Shown: positions 11,557-23,356 of the stretch, one piece after another
Layout: each line of letters begins with the position of its first letter
Numbering within the stretch: position 1 is the stretch's first letter
Assembly (NCBI GenBank): GCA_905250115.1
Contig: CAJNOI010000014.1
Coordinates: 8,328 to 72,327, forward strand
Reading direction: 5' to 3'
From: Adineta steineri
Taxonomy: Eukaryota; Rotifera; Eurotatoria; Adinetida; Adinetidae
DNA length: 64,000 bases
Position numbers and translations under genes: made by a program
Notes under the pieces: generated by a model
What the model saw: only the letters and a program-made list of their open reading frames with translations
Told to the model about the DNA's origin: nothing
Database searches by the model: none

Positions 11557-11613
11557 TCTTTTACACATACAATTCTTCTTCTTCTTCTTCTTCTACTTGT
11601 ATTATTTATTTGG
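11557..11613 (+). pseudogene. Terminal remnant of flavin monooxygenase
   Basis: This stretch matches the last codons of the broken monooxygenase in copy B (61720-61773), including the ACACATACAATTCTTCTTC run. Its terminal TGA has become TGG, and the flanking 3' sequence also matches. The rest of the gene is absent here, replaced by unrelated DNA that ends in the (CCCACA)n tract. Confidence 0.7.
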
Positions 11614-11813
11614 TATTTCTTCTAAATCAAACACCGATACGTCGAATATTCTAGTAGATATACTCGCTCTTACAGAGATATTTTTTGACATTATATTATG
11701 CTTGAGAAGCAAGCGAGCAATCAACAATAAAATTCTCTTGAAAATGAAAACAAACATAAAAAAAGATACGAAAATTCGTTTGCTAGTTTAGATAGTTAAA
11801 AGCTACAAAAAAA

Positions 11814-13382
11814 TTATTGATTTAAATAAAATGTTTGTATTATTAAGATAATAATAAGAGTAGCCATTACAATAATATTGTTGTTATTTATATTGGATAT
11901 ATTTGATTCTGAAAAATATGGTGGAATACCTTGTGGAAATCTAAAATACCAAGTAGGATCATATTTAGTATTAATTTCTCTAAGACGTTCCCAATTATTT
12001 CTATAATACATTTTTTCCCAATTAGGTAAATATGGATCAATATAATTAAGATATGCTCCAGGAATACTATGCGTAGATGCTGCTGCATCAATTAACTTCC
12101 TTTCCATAGTCTGAGCCATATCTAATGCGAGCGGATCAAAATCAGCATCGAGCCATGAAACTCCAGGAGCAATGTCAAATGAAATATCAGGAAAAGCAAA
12201 GGCTGTATTTTTATCTTTGTTTGCATTGTGTAGATATACAAATTCTGTCCATGCATCAATTTGATGAGTAGAATTTGGTTTGAATTCTAAAATAACATCT
12301 AACATAGCATCGGTGATATTAATAGCCATAGCAGATAAGACATGTTCTCGTTTGGGTACAGGAAATGGAACTGCAAGTTCTCTGGCTATATCAATTTGTG
12401 CATAATGTACCACATTGTAAGGATTTGGTTTCGGATCTTTAAATCACCATGAATCAAATATTGAATTAAATTCTACTTCTGGACCATTGAATGAACACCA
12501 TATTGTAAGAAAATTACCTGAATTTGTTATAACTACAATAGTATTAAATGAAATTCGAGTATCGAAATCAGCAACTTCTTTTATGAAAGTAAACCAATTA
12601 TTGAGAGCTTTTCTTATATCAGTATTGACCCAAGTTAGATTAAGAAATAAATACTGGCCATTGGGTAAATTTGTTCCATTGATTCGATGAATTTTTTGAG
12701 TCATTTCTAAAACAAAACCAAAATTTCCACCTCCACCACCACGAAGTGCCCAATATAAATCCGGATTAATTGTAGATGATGCTGTGACAATAGTTCCATT
12801 ATATAATGCCATTTTAAAATTAAGAACATTATCTGATGCATAACCATATGAACGACTATACATAGCATTATAACCACCTCCTACTGTAAAACCCACGACA
12901 CCTACTGTTGGACACAAACCACCTACAATAATATGTTCAGATCCATTTAAAACTTTATAAATATCACTCCATAGAACACCTGCTTCCATTGTTACTGTTT
13001 CACTTTACCAATCGATTTTTAAGCGTTTTAAAAGGACAGAATCAATAACTATACCTTGATGACTACAATAACCTCCGTAACTGTGTCGACCTCCCATAAT
13101 ACGAATAGGAATTTTAAGAGAAGATACTGTTGATAGTACTAAAGATACATCATCGAATGTTGCAGGACGTATCAACATATTGGGCCATGTTTGTATGACT
13201 CTATTGTGAAGAATAGCTGCTGCATGGTATTGTGAATCTGTGATTCGTAATACCTGTCCACCATGCGATATTATTGTTGATTCCAATTTAGAAAGTGGAT
13301 CATCTTGACAATAAATTGTATGAACAGATAATAATATAATCAATAGAATATCCACATTGATATATGATTTTATCATTGTCAA
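11814..13382 (-). pseudogene. Berberine-bridge-like FAD oxidase, copy A, two premature stops
   Basis: The same 1569-nt length as the intact copy at 61986-63554, with no indels. Two in-frame stops interrupt it. One is at 13005-13007, where copy B has CAA (Gln126) and the preceding Leu is Trp. The other is at 12444-12446, where copy B has TTA (Leu). The FAD motifs GGRHSYGG and GGLCP are still present. About nine amino-acid differences from copy B fall in the first 126 codons, suggesting relaxed constraint. An in-frame restart at 12989 or 12413 could give fragments, but neither contains both the FAD and substrate halves. I call it a young pseudogene or null allele. Confidence 0.85.
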
Positions 13383-14226
13383 TGTTTAGTATAAATTTAG
13401 TAGAATCAGTCTATTAAGAAATAATCATAGGCACTTTTTATCAAATCGATTACACTATACACTGAACGCGTTACGCGTACATCATTGAATAGGATAGTCA
13501 CTAGCTGTGAATAGTAATAACAGGGAACGAGGTTTCTATGTCTATCCTTAAATGTTAGGCTAGTATTCTTCTCAAACCCTTTTCACGTCTGTTAACGACC
13601 ACTGTTTTGTCACTTACCAGAACATTAAAACGGTTTCTTTCACGAACTTTTGTATAGACAATGTGTGAATAAATATCAATCTCATATCCCAGGTGTGAAT
13701 GAAAGGATAAAGCTTCAAAATAAAACATATAATCTTTTTATAACACAAAAGATAATATCGACAAGGATTATTTTGATTGTTTACTAACACACGCATACAG
13801 AAATTGAGTTATGTTTACTAGAATGTTGACTGAAGTATTTGAGTGTGCAGTTGCTTTTTCGTATGATATCATACTCACAATATAATCTTTGTAATCGCAC
13901 AATGAAAAAAAGGTGAAGAGCGTCTTTGCGTCGTATCTTTACTTGGTAAAAACAGAATATAAAGAAAGATATCACACAATGCGCAGTAAATGCATTTTTA
14001 TGGTACTTCAAAGCTACCTTCATGTGTGAAAATAAATGAATACTTTTGTAAAATTCGAAAAAATCTTGTTCATTGATATGTACGATTCTCTACTATTCGT
14101 GCCAGAGAAAAGTGAATTCAATGCATAAATGTAAGTTTATTTATTTAAAACTCTATTAATATGTATAGGTTAACAACAAATAGCTTGTTTAAATAATTAT
14201 AAAGTTATAGTTTCTTCTTTTCTATC
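13383..14226. other. Upstream flank of oxidase copy A, no gene seen
   Basis: Matches copy B up to 13827 and then runs past the end of the window's copy B. It contains ACTGAACGCGTTACGCGTAC (from 13460), in which GTACGCG-type units form a small palindrome conserved in both copies (63632). Small open frames lack any recognisable pattern. Confidence 0.5.
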
Positions 14227-15432
14227 TTAACGCCGAGAAGCAGCAGTATTTGTTTGAGTACCAATAATAGCGCGTCGTCGATTGTCCACAACACCAGGCC
14301 ATCGACGACAATCAATTACATTTTTCAATTTCTTTTTTACATGTGGTATTGTTGTGAGACATGCAAATGGCAAAAAAATACATGAACCATATCCCAAATA
14401 ATCTAAAATTAGTACTTGAATATTTGCTGGTATTGGTTGAATACCGGATGTTAATTGAAATAATGGATTGATCGTATCAGGCACGTTAAATACAATGCAA
14501 ACGAAAGAGATGCTCACTAATTGTAGAACCATTTTACGATTTTTACGCCATTCTGCTGCTTGCTGATGCATACGTCGCTTGTGTATAATAACACGCAGAA
14601 TAAGAAGTATGCTAATGAATGCTTCTAAGAACAAAGGAATGACTTCATGAGCAAGATATTCGTACAGACTAAGCCAACTAGGAATGAAATAAGAATAACA
14701 CACCCATCCACACCAAACACTTTTATAATTAAAATTATTTTGACATGGATAGAAGAAAATAAAAATTATGTAATACATAGTGGAATATATTAGAATAAGT
14801 GCCAATGGTTGATAATGAAAAAGCAGTTGTCCACGCTTCGTACGCACTAAATGTGCATGGAAAACAAGCATATGACCTGTAGAAGAGAAAAAAAGTAGTA
14901 TTTATTTTTTGATTATTGCATGTGCTATCTTGAATACTCGAGCATCTCGAAATGAAGAGATCGTGATATCAAAAAAAAAAGTTCAGCGACAGCACAGTTA
15001 TCTAATGACTAAAAACATCTCTGGTTCTCTCCGTTTGATAACGTCAAGTAGATGCAAATAGTGAAGTGACTTACGTTCCAACGCAGCCCAAAGCATTACA
15101 AGAAAGCTAGTAAAGTACGCCCAATAATCGATAAAATTCCAAAAATAACATGTTGCTGGTATTGCTGGTTGTACAATACCTCGATGTAGCCAAGTAAGAA
15201 TCAGAGATACATCAAAAAGTAGTTGAAGAAAATTGAACAGAAGCAGAACAAGTATAACATGATTGTGAAGAGATTTTCTCTGAACTTTATTTGTAAGAAT
15301 GTGAAAGAAAACGAATAGATATACAGGCAAAGATAATACTTGTCCAGTTTGTAGAATACTATAATTAATCCGCCTAAATTCTGGTGAATCCAAAGAACCT
15401 GAATTGTCCAAAGTGTTGTTGTTTTTCGACAT
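14227..15432 (-). CDS. 7TM receptor, HNHVI/TKRGR family, two exons
   Basis: Exon 1 is 15432-15075, intron 15074-14877 (198 nt, GTAAGT...CTACAG), exon 2 14876-14227; 335 aa. TM1-TM3 in exon 1 include LHNHVILVLLLFNF and the TM3 end MLWAALER. Splicing joins this to HMLVFHAHLVRTKRGQLLFHY at the start of TM4. A cytoplasmic KRRMHQQAAEWRKNRKM loop precedes TM6. TM7 is GYGSCIFLPFACLTTIPHVK. It is a paralogue of the receptor at 47843-48814, sharing TKRG(R/Q)LLFHY, P..C..W.FID and the Ala-rich TM3 end. The family is class A-like without a classical DRY. Function is presumed sensory or peptide reception; the ligand is unknown. Confidence 0.85.
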
Positions 15433-15949
15433 GCTAATTTACAAATGTTTTTATCAGAAATACAACAGTCTTTCTACCTTGTCAAGAGCACTATCTTTTT
15501 TTATGCTTCATGTCATAGATTAAGAATATGACAGGGATTGAATGGTTTTGTATTTTCTATTTCCGCTTGCCGTACTCAACAATCTTCATTTTTTAATCAT
15601 CTTTTGTTATCAAGTATGATAATTGTTTTTCTAGAACTATCCTTAGTAAGTCCTCGACGGATGTTTTTTTTCTCATTATTTTATTTTTGTAATCGTCGTC
15701 TGTTGTCGTTCTCTAAGATTTGTCTCTTTCTTTTTTTTTGTTCTTGTATACGTTCTGGCCAGGATGATCAAATTCAACCATTGTAACGAATGTGAAAACT
15801 AAAGTTTTATTGATATTTTTACGAATGGATAAGATTAAATGTCAAGCTCACTCTCAAGAGAAAAAAAGATCTCAGAAGTTTTAATAAAAAATGTTTTTAA
15901 TGTGATTCATAAGTCTTTCATAGAGAAAGTCACAATAATATAATGAAGA
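15433..15949. other. Intergenic, no gene seen
   Basis: Between two minus-strand genes. A T-rich open frame on the plus strand (15538-15786) has no domain pattern and is rejected. The stretch probably holds the promoter of the receptor and the 3' region of the next gene. Confidence 0.5.
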
Positions 15950-17220
15950 TCAATAGAACCCGGAACGGTGTGTATGATGACGCGGAATAGGTGGAGCTAT
16001 AAGTATGGGAAGTGGACGATGTCTATTGACAGGACGCATGATGCTATGGCGCCGCTGATGACGAGGAACCGGTTGCGAAGGATATCTTGGCACCACTACT
16101 CTGCGTACCACTCGTATACTGTCTTCGTCGCGCGATATAAAATAACCGACTATTGCTTGTTCTAGTTCTTCGATTCGAGTACCTGTTGATTGTAGATCAA
16201 AGAGACGCTTGTCTCTCAAATACACTACACCTGTTCGTTTGTTTCGTTCGAGATCTTTTCTTGGCGAAAACTGATAGTGCGATAAAATTGACCTAAAGAA
16301 AATTGAGCCTTCATATCAGAATGAAACTAGTTTTCTCTCTCTCTCTCTCTCTTACCATCGATTAATGTAATTCCGATTAGTTCGACTACCATGCCAACGA
16401 TGATACAGATTCACATCGACATAACCCACAAAAGCACCATTACCAGCTGCTCTAGCAACTCCATCACCCCAGTTCGATACTTGCATCCGATAATCCTTGT
16501 GTAACCCACTAGGAAATGTCTCTTCAACACGACCTAAAAGAGCATACGCCAAATGAAGATCACCTGAACCAACGATGCAAAAATCAATAAGACCACCGAT
16601 GGCATTAAAAGTATCTCGATGCATCGCCCAGGCATAACCTGGATGAGCATACCACTGAGAATGATGCGGATATATTGGCTTATTGTGACGAATGGAATAT
16701 CCAAAGGAATGATCTCGTCTCAGAATTTCCTGTTTACCGCTGGGTCCTGTAAAATAACCAATTTTGAACATTTGTACAATGGGATATCGATCAAGAGCCT
16801 TCATTGTCAAGTGAGGCCAATTGAGATGCTATAGAAAGAAATGTATACTTCTCAAATTAGAAAAAAAAAGTTGATCACCTCAAATTCTACATCAGCATCG
16901 ATCCACGCAATTCGATCAATCGTCGGTGGTAACTGTTGAACGGCAATATTGATTAAGTTCTCTTTCATCCACATAATGGATGGAGCTACAACTTGAATAT
17001 GTCGTGGATTGTCAGCTTGTGTCACTTCGAATCGCTGTGGTGGCAAACCGAATCGTGTTGCCGAATCGAAGACACATTCAACAGTGAATAAATTAACACC
17101 AGAACGTGCCATGTGATTACGAAATTTATAATATTGTTCATATCGACTACGATATTGAACAGGATTGAATATAACTGATACAACACCCAAACGTGATAAA
17201 TCATATTTAGGGGTATACAT
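15950..17220 (-). CDS. GT-A-like glycosyltransferase, three exons
   Basis: Exons are 17220-16879, 16828-16356 and 16292-15950, with introns of 50 and 63 nt; 385 aa. The N-terminal half has a Rossmann-like start (LGVVSVIFNP) and IAWIDADVEFE at the end of exon 1, a DxD-type metal/nucleotide-sugar motif. Exon 2 gives YAWAMHRDTFNAIGGLID...GSGDLHLAYALLG and ends NLYHRWHGSRTNRNYINRW, consistent with the acceptor side of family-2-like transferases. Exon 3 is a polar, Arg-rich tail (REDSIRVVRRVVVPR-type) with low complexity. The donor and acceptor substrates cannot be inferred. No signal peptide is seen, so it may be cytosolic. The first intron's donor is GTGATC, somewhat weak. Confidence 0.75.
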
Positions 17221-17785
17221 CCGAGCGATATGATGATTGAAAATATATTCTATTTAGAAGAAGGCCAAAATATATTAATAGTGTTTTGACTGTTCTTTGC
17301 TATTTTTATAACGATATAAAATCAATTTCATCTTTCGTACGACTGCTACTAATGAAGCTATGCATGACTGACGCGTTTATTTATACAGAATAAAAAAAAA
17401 GTAAAAAAAAAACACATGGATTTGTGTCCTATTTACCTATAATATCAAGTAAGTTTTGGCTACTACGAAAATCAATTTATAAAATACATTCTTCGTATTT
17501 AATCATCAAGTGAAGATAAATAGTATATTTTTCTATTGAATTATTTATCGTTTTATATCATTTCTAGTCTTTGTTTTTGAATAATAATAATATATCAGAT
17601 AATAAATGAAAAAATATTTTCATCAATTAGAAACTATATGAAAATAAATTCTACTTGTAGAGAAACATAATACGAGAAGTTATTTTTTAAATCAGTATTG
17701 CGCATGTAAAAATAAAGGAAAATTCGATATTTATTTAAAGTATTGTAAAAAAAAAGCTTCATTATCAGTTCTCATTGTTAGTTAT
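17221..17785. other. Intergenic, no gene seen
   Basis: AT-rich, with a poly-A run near 17391-17412. No recognisable gene or repeat. Confidence 0.5.
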
Positions 17786-18412
17786 TCACAATACTTGATT
17801 GATAACAATAACTAATGCTAATATAAACGCTTGATTTTCATCATCAGCTATGGCAACAGCGTACGTATCTGCTGCTTTGAGATATTTTTTACTAATATTA
17901 GCAACACTTCGTTCTCCTTTAGTAATCCGAAACGAGTGAGCAAGCATATCGACTGCTTCAATTGTATATTGACCATAAATTGAATCGATAGTAAATTTTT
18001 TGTGAAAAACTCGAAACTTTTTTTTAATATGTGCCAATGAACATTCAGAGTTTCCATCACCTGCTGACATGATATGAAAGGTCGGATGCAGATGAAACAA
18101 TTCTTGACGAATCTTGATCAACTCACTGAAATAACAAACAGATTTATGTATATGAACAAGAATATTGAATTGTTACATTAAAATATGATAGAAGATCTTT
18201 ATCTATAGGACTTACTTTCCATCTATATCTTCTAGTACCAAGTTATCACCAATAGACAATATTTTCGATCGAACATTGAACATGTCATTACCAAGCTCAT
18301 CTTTGATTGTGAAATTATCACGAAGCGAAAGAATCGTTCCTCGAATTTGATAACGACAAATACGTTCTTGAGATTGGTTTGACGAGTGATTATTAGAAAG
18401 TCGACTGAACAT
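17786..18412 (-). CDS. LURP-one-related (tubby-like fold) protein, two exons
   Basis: Exon 1 is 18412-18216, intron 18215-18126 (90 nt), exon 2 18125-17786; 178 aa. The order FTIKDELGNDMFNVRSK...LVLEDIDG, then ELIKIRQELFHLHPTFHI, then FTIDSIYGQYTIEA, then SFRITKGERSVANISKK and a hydrophobic end matches the LOR/DUF567 family (plants, bacteria, fungi). That family shares the tubby/scramblase barrel, and its helix lies inside the barrel. The family's biochemical role is poorly known; membrane-lipid association is suggested for relatives. An (AAT)n microsatellite lies just upstream of the start (18411-18432). Confidence 0.75.
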
Positions 18413-19349
18413 AATAATAATAATAATAATAACAGTAATGAAGATTCAAATAATTTTAGTATTTATATATGTATATATTAATTCTATCGATGAGTAATAA
18501 AATCCATCATTAATATACAAAATTATTTCATCTATACGATTATTAAGTTTACATAATGACTCATCGAATAAACGTTGAATAGGTATAAGCATTCAAAACA
18601 AAAATTTGAATCAATGCCATTCTACATGAATACATGCAATTATTAGCTGAGTATACTTTTAAATATTTATCAATATGCATGATTACATATCATTTCAGGC
18701 ATACATAATATTGACTGTTGGCTGAATGCAGCAAACGTCGAAATTTGACAATCCGTCAATAGTCTACAAACGAACCATTAGAAAGAAAAAAAAGCGATAT
18801 ATTTCATTTGAGAAGTAATTTTAAGTTCATCAAACTAAATTATTCCCTAGGTTGTAAGGATAGAGTTTAGAAACGGCAATCGATCTATCTCCATGTATCA
18901 TTTTTGCCGGTAATAGGGCACAAATGACTACGTAACTATGACATATTTTCAATAATATAATTTTTATTTGCTAATATCATTTTATTTGAATAAAATAATA
19001 TTTAATTTATTTATGTCAAAAAGTTAAATATTTGAAACATTTCTTAATAATATATATGTGATTATTTTATTGAATAAATTAAAATAATGATTAGATTTTC
19101 TGCTGGAAATCGAAACTAATGTTTATCGATGAACGTTATTTGTTTATCTATCTTGAGGGTGTGCTTGTAAGTATGTCTATAATCTTAATCCTTGATCGAC
19201 AACCACACCGACACATATACTCTCAAAACTCTTAGCAAATAGTATGACTTTTAAATTTTATTCTTTTTTTAAAAAATTATGTTATCTTCATGTAATATTA
19301 TTAATATTACTTTTACAAAATATAAATTTTCGATTAGTATATTTTTTTA
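18413..19349. other. Intergenic with one telomere-like inverted repeat
   Basis: AT-rich spacer between two minus-strand genes. Apart from the inverted repeat at 19152-19226, nothing recognisable. Confidence 0.5.
19152..19226. repeat. Telomere-like inverted repeat
   Basis: G arm CTTGAGGGTGTG at 19152-19163 and C-rich arm ACCACACCGACACA...TCTCAA ending at 19226. The loop is about 37 nt and the arms are imperfect. Confidence 0.65.
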
Positions 19350-21212
19350 TTAAATCCATATTAGAATAGACTGAGAAAACGTCGGATTTCTTACGATGAT
19401 ACATCTTGATGGCAAACGATCGTGTAACCAATGAATTATTCTATCTGTGTTCGACATGTTTTCATCATCACCATTTTTAAGGTGCGGTGATCCTGTACAA
19501 TCGGCAATTTTTAAATGATTTTTCAACCATTTCGAAAGCTTCTTTTTTTTTAACAAATGTTCATTATGTGATCCTTCATGGTGTTTTTTAATGCTTAGAA
19601 AATGTTCACGAGTTATTTCATCATGACATTGTACATCTAGAGATCGGAGATTGATCATATTTTCAACCAGATAAACAATACTTTCATAACTAATCACATT
19701 TATTGACAACTCTTCACACTGAGTACCTAATGCTGAATGAACTAAAATTTCACATTCTTGTTGGCTGAAATTGTGATTATGACATTTTAAATAAAGTTCA
19801 CGAATTGATGCATTTGTACATTTAAATAATAACATTTGTGGATGCGAGGATTTATTCTGATCAATAACTAAACGACAAAGATTAGGTGCTCGATTAAATA
19901 ATGTTTGTAATTGAGATTGAAAATGATCTATATGCGATGATAAGATCATCAGTGAGTGTAATCGATTTAAACTTGGTACAATCGACCAAAACTGATCATT
20001 AATAGGAAGTGTAATAGATAGATGTTCAATGTTACGCATACGAACTGTTGATGGAATACGTCGCTGAGAAAACATTTCGTAAGAAACGTCAGTAATATTA
20101 TCACAAAAATTTTGTTGATTATCATACGGACATGTTGATGTCCATGAATCAGGATAATTAAATGTATCTCCAAAATCATGGAATCTATGAGATGATGTAT
20201 AAAGATAAATAGTTCTATCTCGTATATAACATTGAACAAACCATTGATGTTCATCGATCCAAAACGAACTTCGATATGAATTAGCTATATCACGGAGTAA
20301 TATCTGTGGATATAGTTCACCATAAAAACGATTCATACTGAATCGAAGTGTTTTGAGTTTTGGTAAATAATTACGAATAGCTTCTTCCCATTGATAACCA
20401 TAGATTAATCCTGTCCTGAAATGGACATCCAAACAACGTAAATTAGGTAGAGCTTTTAAGAAAATGACTATTTGAGAAAAATCAGATGAGAAAAAAACAT
20501 CAATTTTTAACTTGATCAATGCCGGACGATAAAATAATTTGTAATTATCATGATCAGACATAGCCATAGATATTGAAAGATGTGTAAGACAAGGTGTACT
20601 TTTAAATAGCCGATTTATTTGTTTCCATTCTAAATGATGTCCTTTCACAGATAGATATTGAAGAGTAGAAGAGATAGTTGTTGGTAAACAAAATAAATCA
20701 AGTGAAATACCAATATCAAAATCACATCGAATAAGTTTTGGTAAACTCCAAATATTATTAATCACAGGTTGAAGTTCAGGACGACTAATTCGTAAATAAA
20801 CAAGAGATAATCTTAAATGAGTAAGATTACAAAGCTGATGACATATATCTAACAGTTTTAATAATGTTTCTAATGAAGGAATATTTGACAATGAAAGTGT
20901 TCGTAAACAAGTAAATTGATTCCATGAGGGAATATAAGAAAGAAATAGATTGATTTGTTCTGGTGTATTGTAACTCTCAGATAGACAAATACCAACAATT
21001 TTATCAGCAATAAAAGGTATATGTTGTTGACATATTAGATCAAAATAAAACTTTGATATTGATGCAAATTGAAAATGATAAGTTCGAAATTGTTTATAAA
21101 GAAGATTATTGAATCGTGAATTAAGTCCATAAAATGCACGAAAAAGATCAATACCATTAATATAATCGAAGAGTTCAAGAAATATTTCATTAGGAAATGA
21201 TTCTATATCCAT
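19350..21212 (-). CDS. F-box/leucine-rich-like protein
   Basis: A single exon of 620 aa. Residues 4-45 (FPNEIFLELFDYINGIDLFRAFYGLNSRFNNLL) form an F-box, the Skp1-binding module of SCF ubiquitin ligases. The remainder is a series of irregular leucine-rich units (LRTLSLSNIPSL, LTHLRLSLVYLR, LRCLDVHFRTG, LKTLRFSMNRF) expected to recognise a substrate. Two more genes of the same type in this window are broken (24928-25812 and 28441-29613), so this is the only apparently intact member here. The substrate is unknown. Confidence 0.85.
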   Translation of the reverse strand: MDIESFPNEIFLELFDYINGIDLFRAFYGLNSRFNNLLYKQFRTYHFQFASISKFYFDLICQQHIPFIADKIVGICLSESYNTPEQINLFLSYIPSWNQFTCLRTLSLSNIPSLETLLKLLDICHQLCNLTHLRLSLVYLRISRPELQPVINNIWSLPKLIRCDFDIGISLDLFCLPTTISSTLQYLSVKGHHLEWKQINRLFKSTPCLTHLSISMAMSDHDNYKLFYRPALIKLKIDVFFSSDFSQIVIFLKALPNLRCLDVHFRTGLIYGYQWEEAIRNYLPKLKTLRFSMNRFYGELYPQILLRDIANSYRSSFWIDEHQWFVQCYIRDRTIYLYTSSHRFHDFGDTFNYPDSWTSTCPYDNQQNFCDNITDVSYEMFSQRRIPSTVRMRNIEHLSITLPINDQFWSIVPSLNRLHSLMILSSHIDHFQSQLQTLFNRAPNLCRLVIDQNKSSHPQMLLFKCTNASIRELYLKCHNHNFSQQECEILVHSALGTQCEELSINVISYESIVYLVENMINLRSLDVQCHDEITREHFLSIKKHHEGSHNEHLLKKKKLSKWLKNHLKIADCTGSPHLKNGDDENMSNTDRIIHWLHDRLPSRCIIVRNPTFSQSILIWI

Positions 21213-21891
21213 TTTATCAAGTTTTTTTACTTTACTCCCTAAATATTTGCTAAGTACAAAATACGATACGATGATGTTTTGTATTGCGCAGAACGAGCAA
21301 TCGACGTTTTTTTTCTTTTGCTTTCAAAATAATAATGATCATATCTATATATAACGTATGACGGACTAACGAATAAATCAATTGAATTAAACAGGGTGTG
21401 GCTTTCAAAAAATAAAAACTAGATTTTATTTATAATTTAAAATAAATAATATTTAGGACTTTTTTAAATGTATTAGATCAGAAAATTATAATTATTAAGA
21501 ATATTTCGATGAAAATAACGAACGATAACATAAAAATAAAGATGTCACCATGCGACGTCAAAATTAATATTATACGATTTTAATGTAGATTATGGATGGT
21601 TGAAAGTATTATGCAATACTTGATCATTTATTTTAAATTTTAAAAAAGAGAGTCTTTCGTTGAATTCTTATAAAATCAGCATAGATATAGATTTCATTGG
21701 CGATTACATAACATGAGGAAAGTTAAGTTTTTTTTATCATTTGTTCGTTATTCTCGACAAAGGTAACATTGAATCTAATAAAGAAGATAACAAGCTTATT
21801 TGACATTTAAAAATAGACTTTTAGAAACATTTTTGATCATACTAAAAAATTTGTTTTTGTTTTATTAGCACGACAATTAATAAAATATAAA
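21213..21891. other. Divergent intergenic region
   Basis: Lies between the F-box gene and the dehalogenase, which are transcribed away from each other, so it must contain both promoters. A lone ACAGGGTGTGG arm is at 21391-21401. No other feature was recognised. Confidence 0.5.
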
Positions 21892-22919
21892 ATGTCTCTT
21901 AGGAGTATCTCATCTGGAATATTACGTACACCCAATTCGGCATTTGTCAATCTATTAGATTATCCTTTTCAACCAAATTATATTGATTTATTAAATCCTG
22001 GTTCGATTGGTGATGGTAAAACAAAATTACGTTTACATTATTTAGATGAAGGAAATCAAAGTAGTCCGGAAACAATTTTATTATTACATGGTGAACCAAG
22101 TTGGAGTTATTTGTATCGTCATTTTATACCAAAATTAAAACAATATCGAGTTATTGCAGTTGATTTAATTGGATTTGGTAAATCGGATAAACCAACGAAT
22201 AAAAATGATTATACTTATCAAAGACATGTGAATTGGATACGAGAATTTATTGAAAATCTTAATTTGAATAATATTACATTATTTTGTCAGGTAAAATATA
22301 CAAAAGAAATAATTGTAACTTGAAATGAATTAATTTTGTATATCTAATGTAGGATTGGGGTTCTTTAATTGGTTTACAACTAGTTGGAACAAATGGAGTA
22401 GGTGATCGTTTTGCACGAGTTGTTGCGGCTAATGGTGGATTACCTACTGGTGATGGAAAAATTTCTAAAGGTTTTATTCAATGGCTTGATTTTGCATCGC
22501 AACAAACGGAAATGGATGTTGGTCGTGTAATCAAATCTGGAGTTGTTAAAGATATGAAACAAGAAGAGATTGATGCATACAATGCTCCTTTTCCAAATGA
22601 ACAATATCAAGCTGGTGCTTTAGTATTTCCATTATTAGTACCAATAACTCCTGAGAATCCTTCATCTGAATATAATCGTCAAGCATGGAAGAATTTAAAG
22701 AATTTTAACCGACCATTTCTAACTCTTTTCTCTGATTCCGATCCGATCACAGCTGGTCTTGATAAAATATTACAATCGATGATACCAGGTGCGAAAAATC
22801 AATCACATACGACAATCACTGATGCTGGACACTTCTTACAAGAAGATAAACCGCATGAAATTGTTGAACATCTTATCAAATTTATCAAAGATAATCCTTT
22901 AATACTTGCACGATTATAA
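21892..22919 (+). CDS. Haloalkane dehalogenase-like alpha/beta hydrolase, two exons
   Basis: Exon 1 is 21892-22290, a 62-nt intron is 22291-22352, exon 2 is 22353-22919; 321 aa, normal for the family. LLLHGEPSWSYLYR (His66-Gly-Glu68-Pro) is the oxyanion/halide motif of subfamily I haloalkane dehalogenases. The nucleophile elbow FCQ-DWG (Asp134, with Trp135 as a halide-binding residue) is split exactly by the intron. LFSDSDPIT supplies the likely acid (Asp263) and ITDAGHFLQED the catalytic His293. The expected reaction is hydrolysis of a carbon-halogen bond, though related epoxide hydrolases share the fold. The closest pattern is bacterial, so horizontal acquisition with later intron gain is a reasonable inference. 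Confidence 0.88.
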
Positions 22920-23356
22920 CCGCAATGACACTTAAATAAACTTTTTTTTAATTTTACAGCAATATGAAAAAACTATTTCATCATTCGTATTAGAAAGAAT
23001 TGTACCACAAATTTAACATAGAGATTTTTCTTAATATTTTCGTTCATACGTATATTTAATGTATTCTCAATGAGAGATTTTGCATCTTTGCCTTTAATGA
23101 GATGAATAAACTAACGAGAAAGCTAGATAAAGCAATTCAAATAAAAAAATTGGTACAAAAGTGCTTTAGAAAAAGGCGATAAGGTTATATATACAAGAAG
23201 AAAAGAAAAACACGTCTTGTTGTCTCTTCGATAAGCAAAGAAGAATTTGACGCCTAACAGTATATACCATCTGTTCTTCTGCTTATTCGTATATTTATTT
23301 TATATAGAAAGAAACAAACGTTGTTTTTGTTGGTTGACGTTAATTGTAAGAGAACG
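22920..23356. other. Spacer between dehalogenase and P450, no gene seen
   Basis: AT-rich 3' and 5' flanks. No repeat or RNA gene recognised. Confidence 0.5.

Larger units (their letters stand above)
10351..13827. repeat. Homologous segment, copy A of kelch/oxidase locus
   Basis: This segment aligns in the same orientation with 59564-64000. The first 313 bases (10351-10663) are identical to 59564-59876, and similarity then stays high with scattered substitutions. The alignment is broken only between about 11049-11555 here and 60261-61731 in copy B, which are unrelated. It could be an allelic or homeologous haplotype placed on one scaffold, or a real duplication. Confidence 0.85.

Noticed and set aside
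15538..15786. Possible 82-aa plus-strand gene
   Set aside because: T-rich Phe/Leu/Ser composition without a family pattern, between two minus-strand genes.
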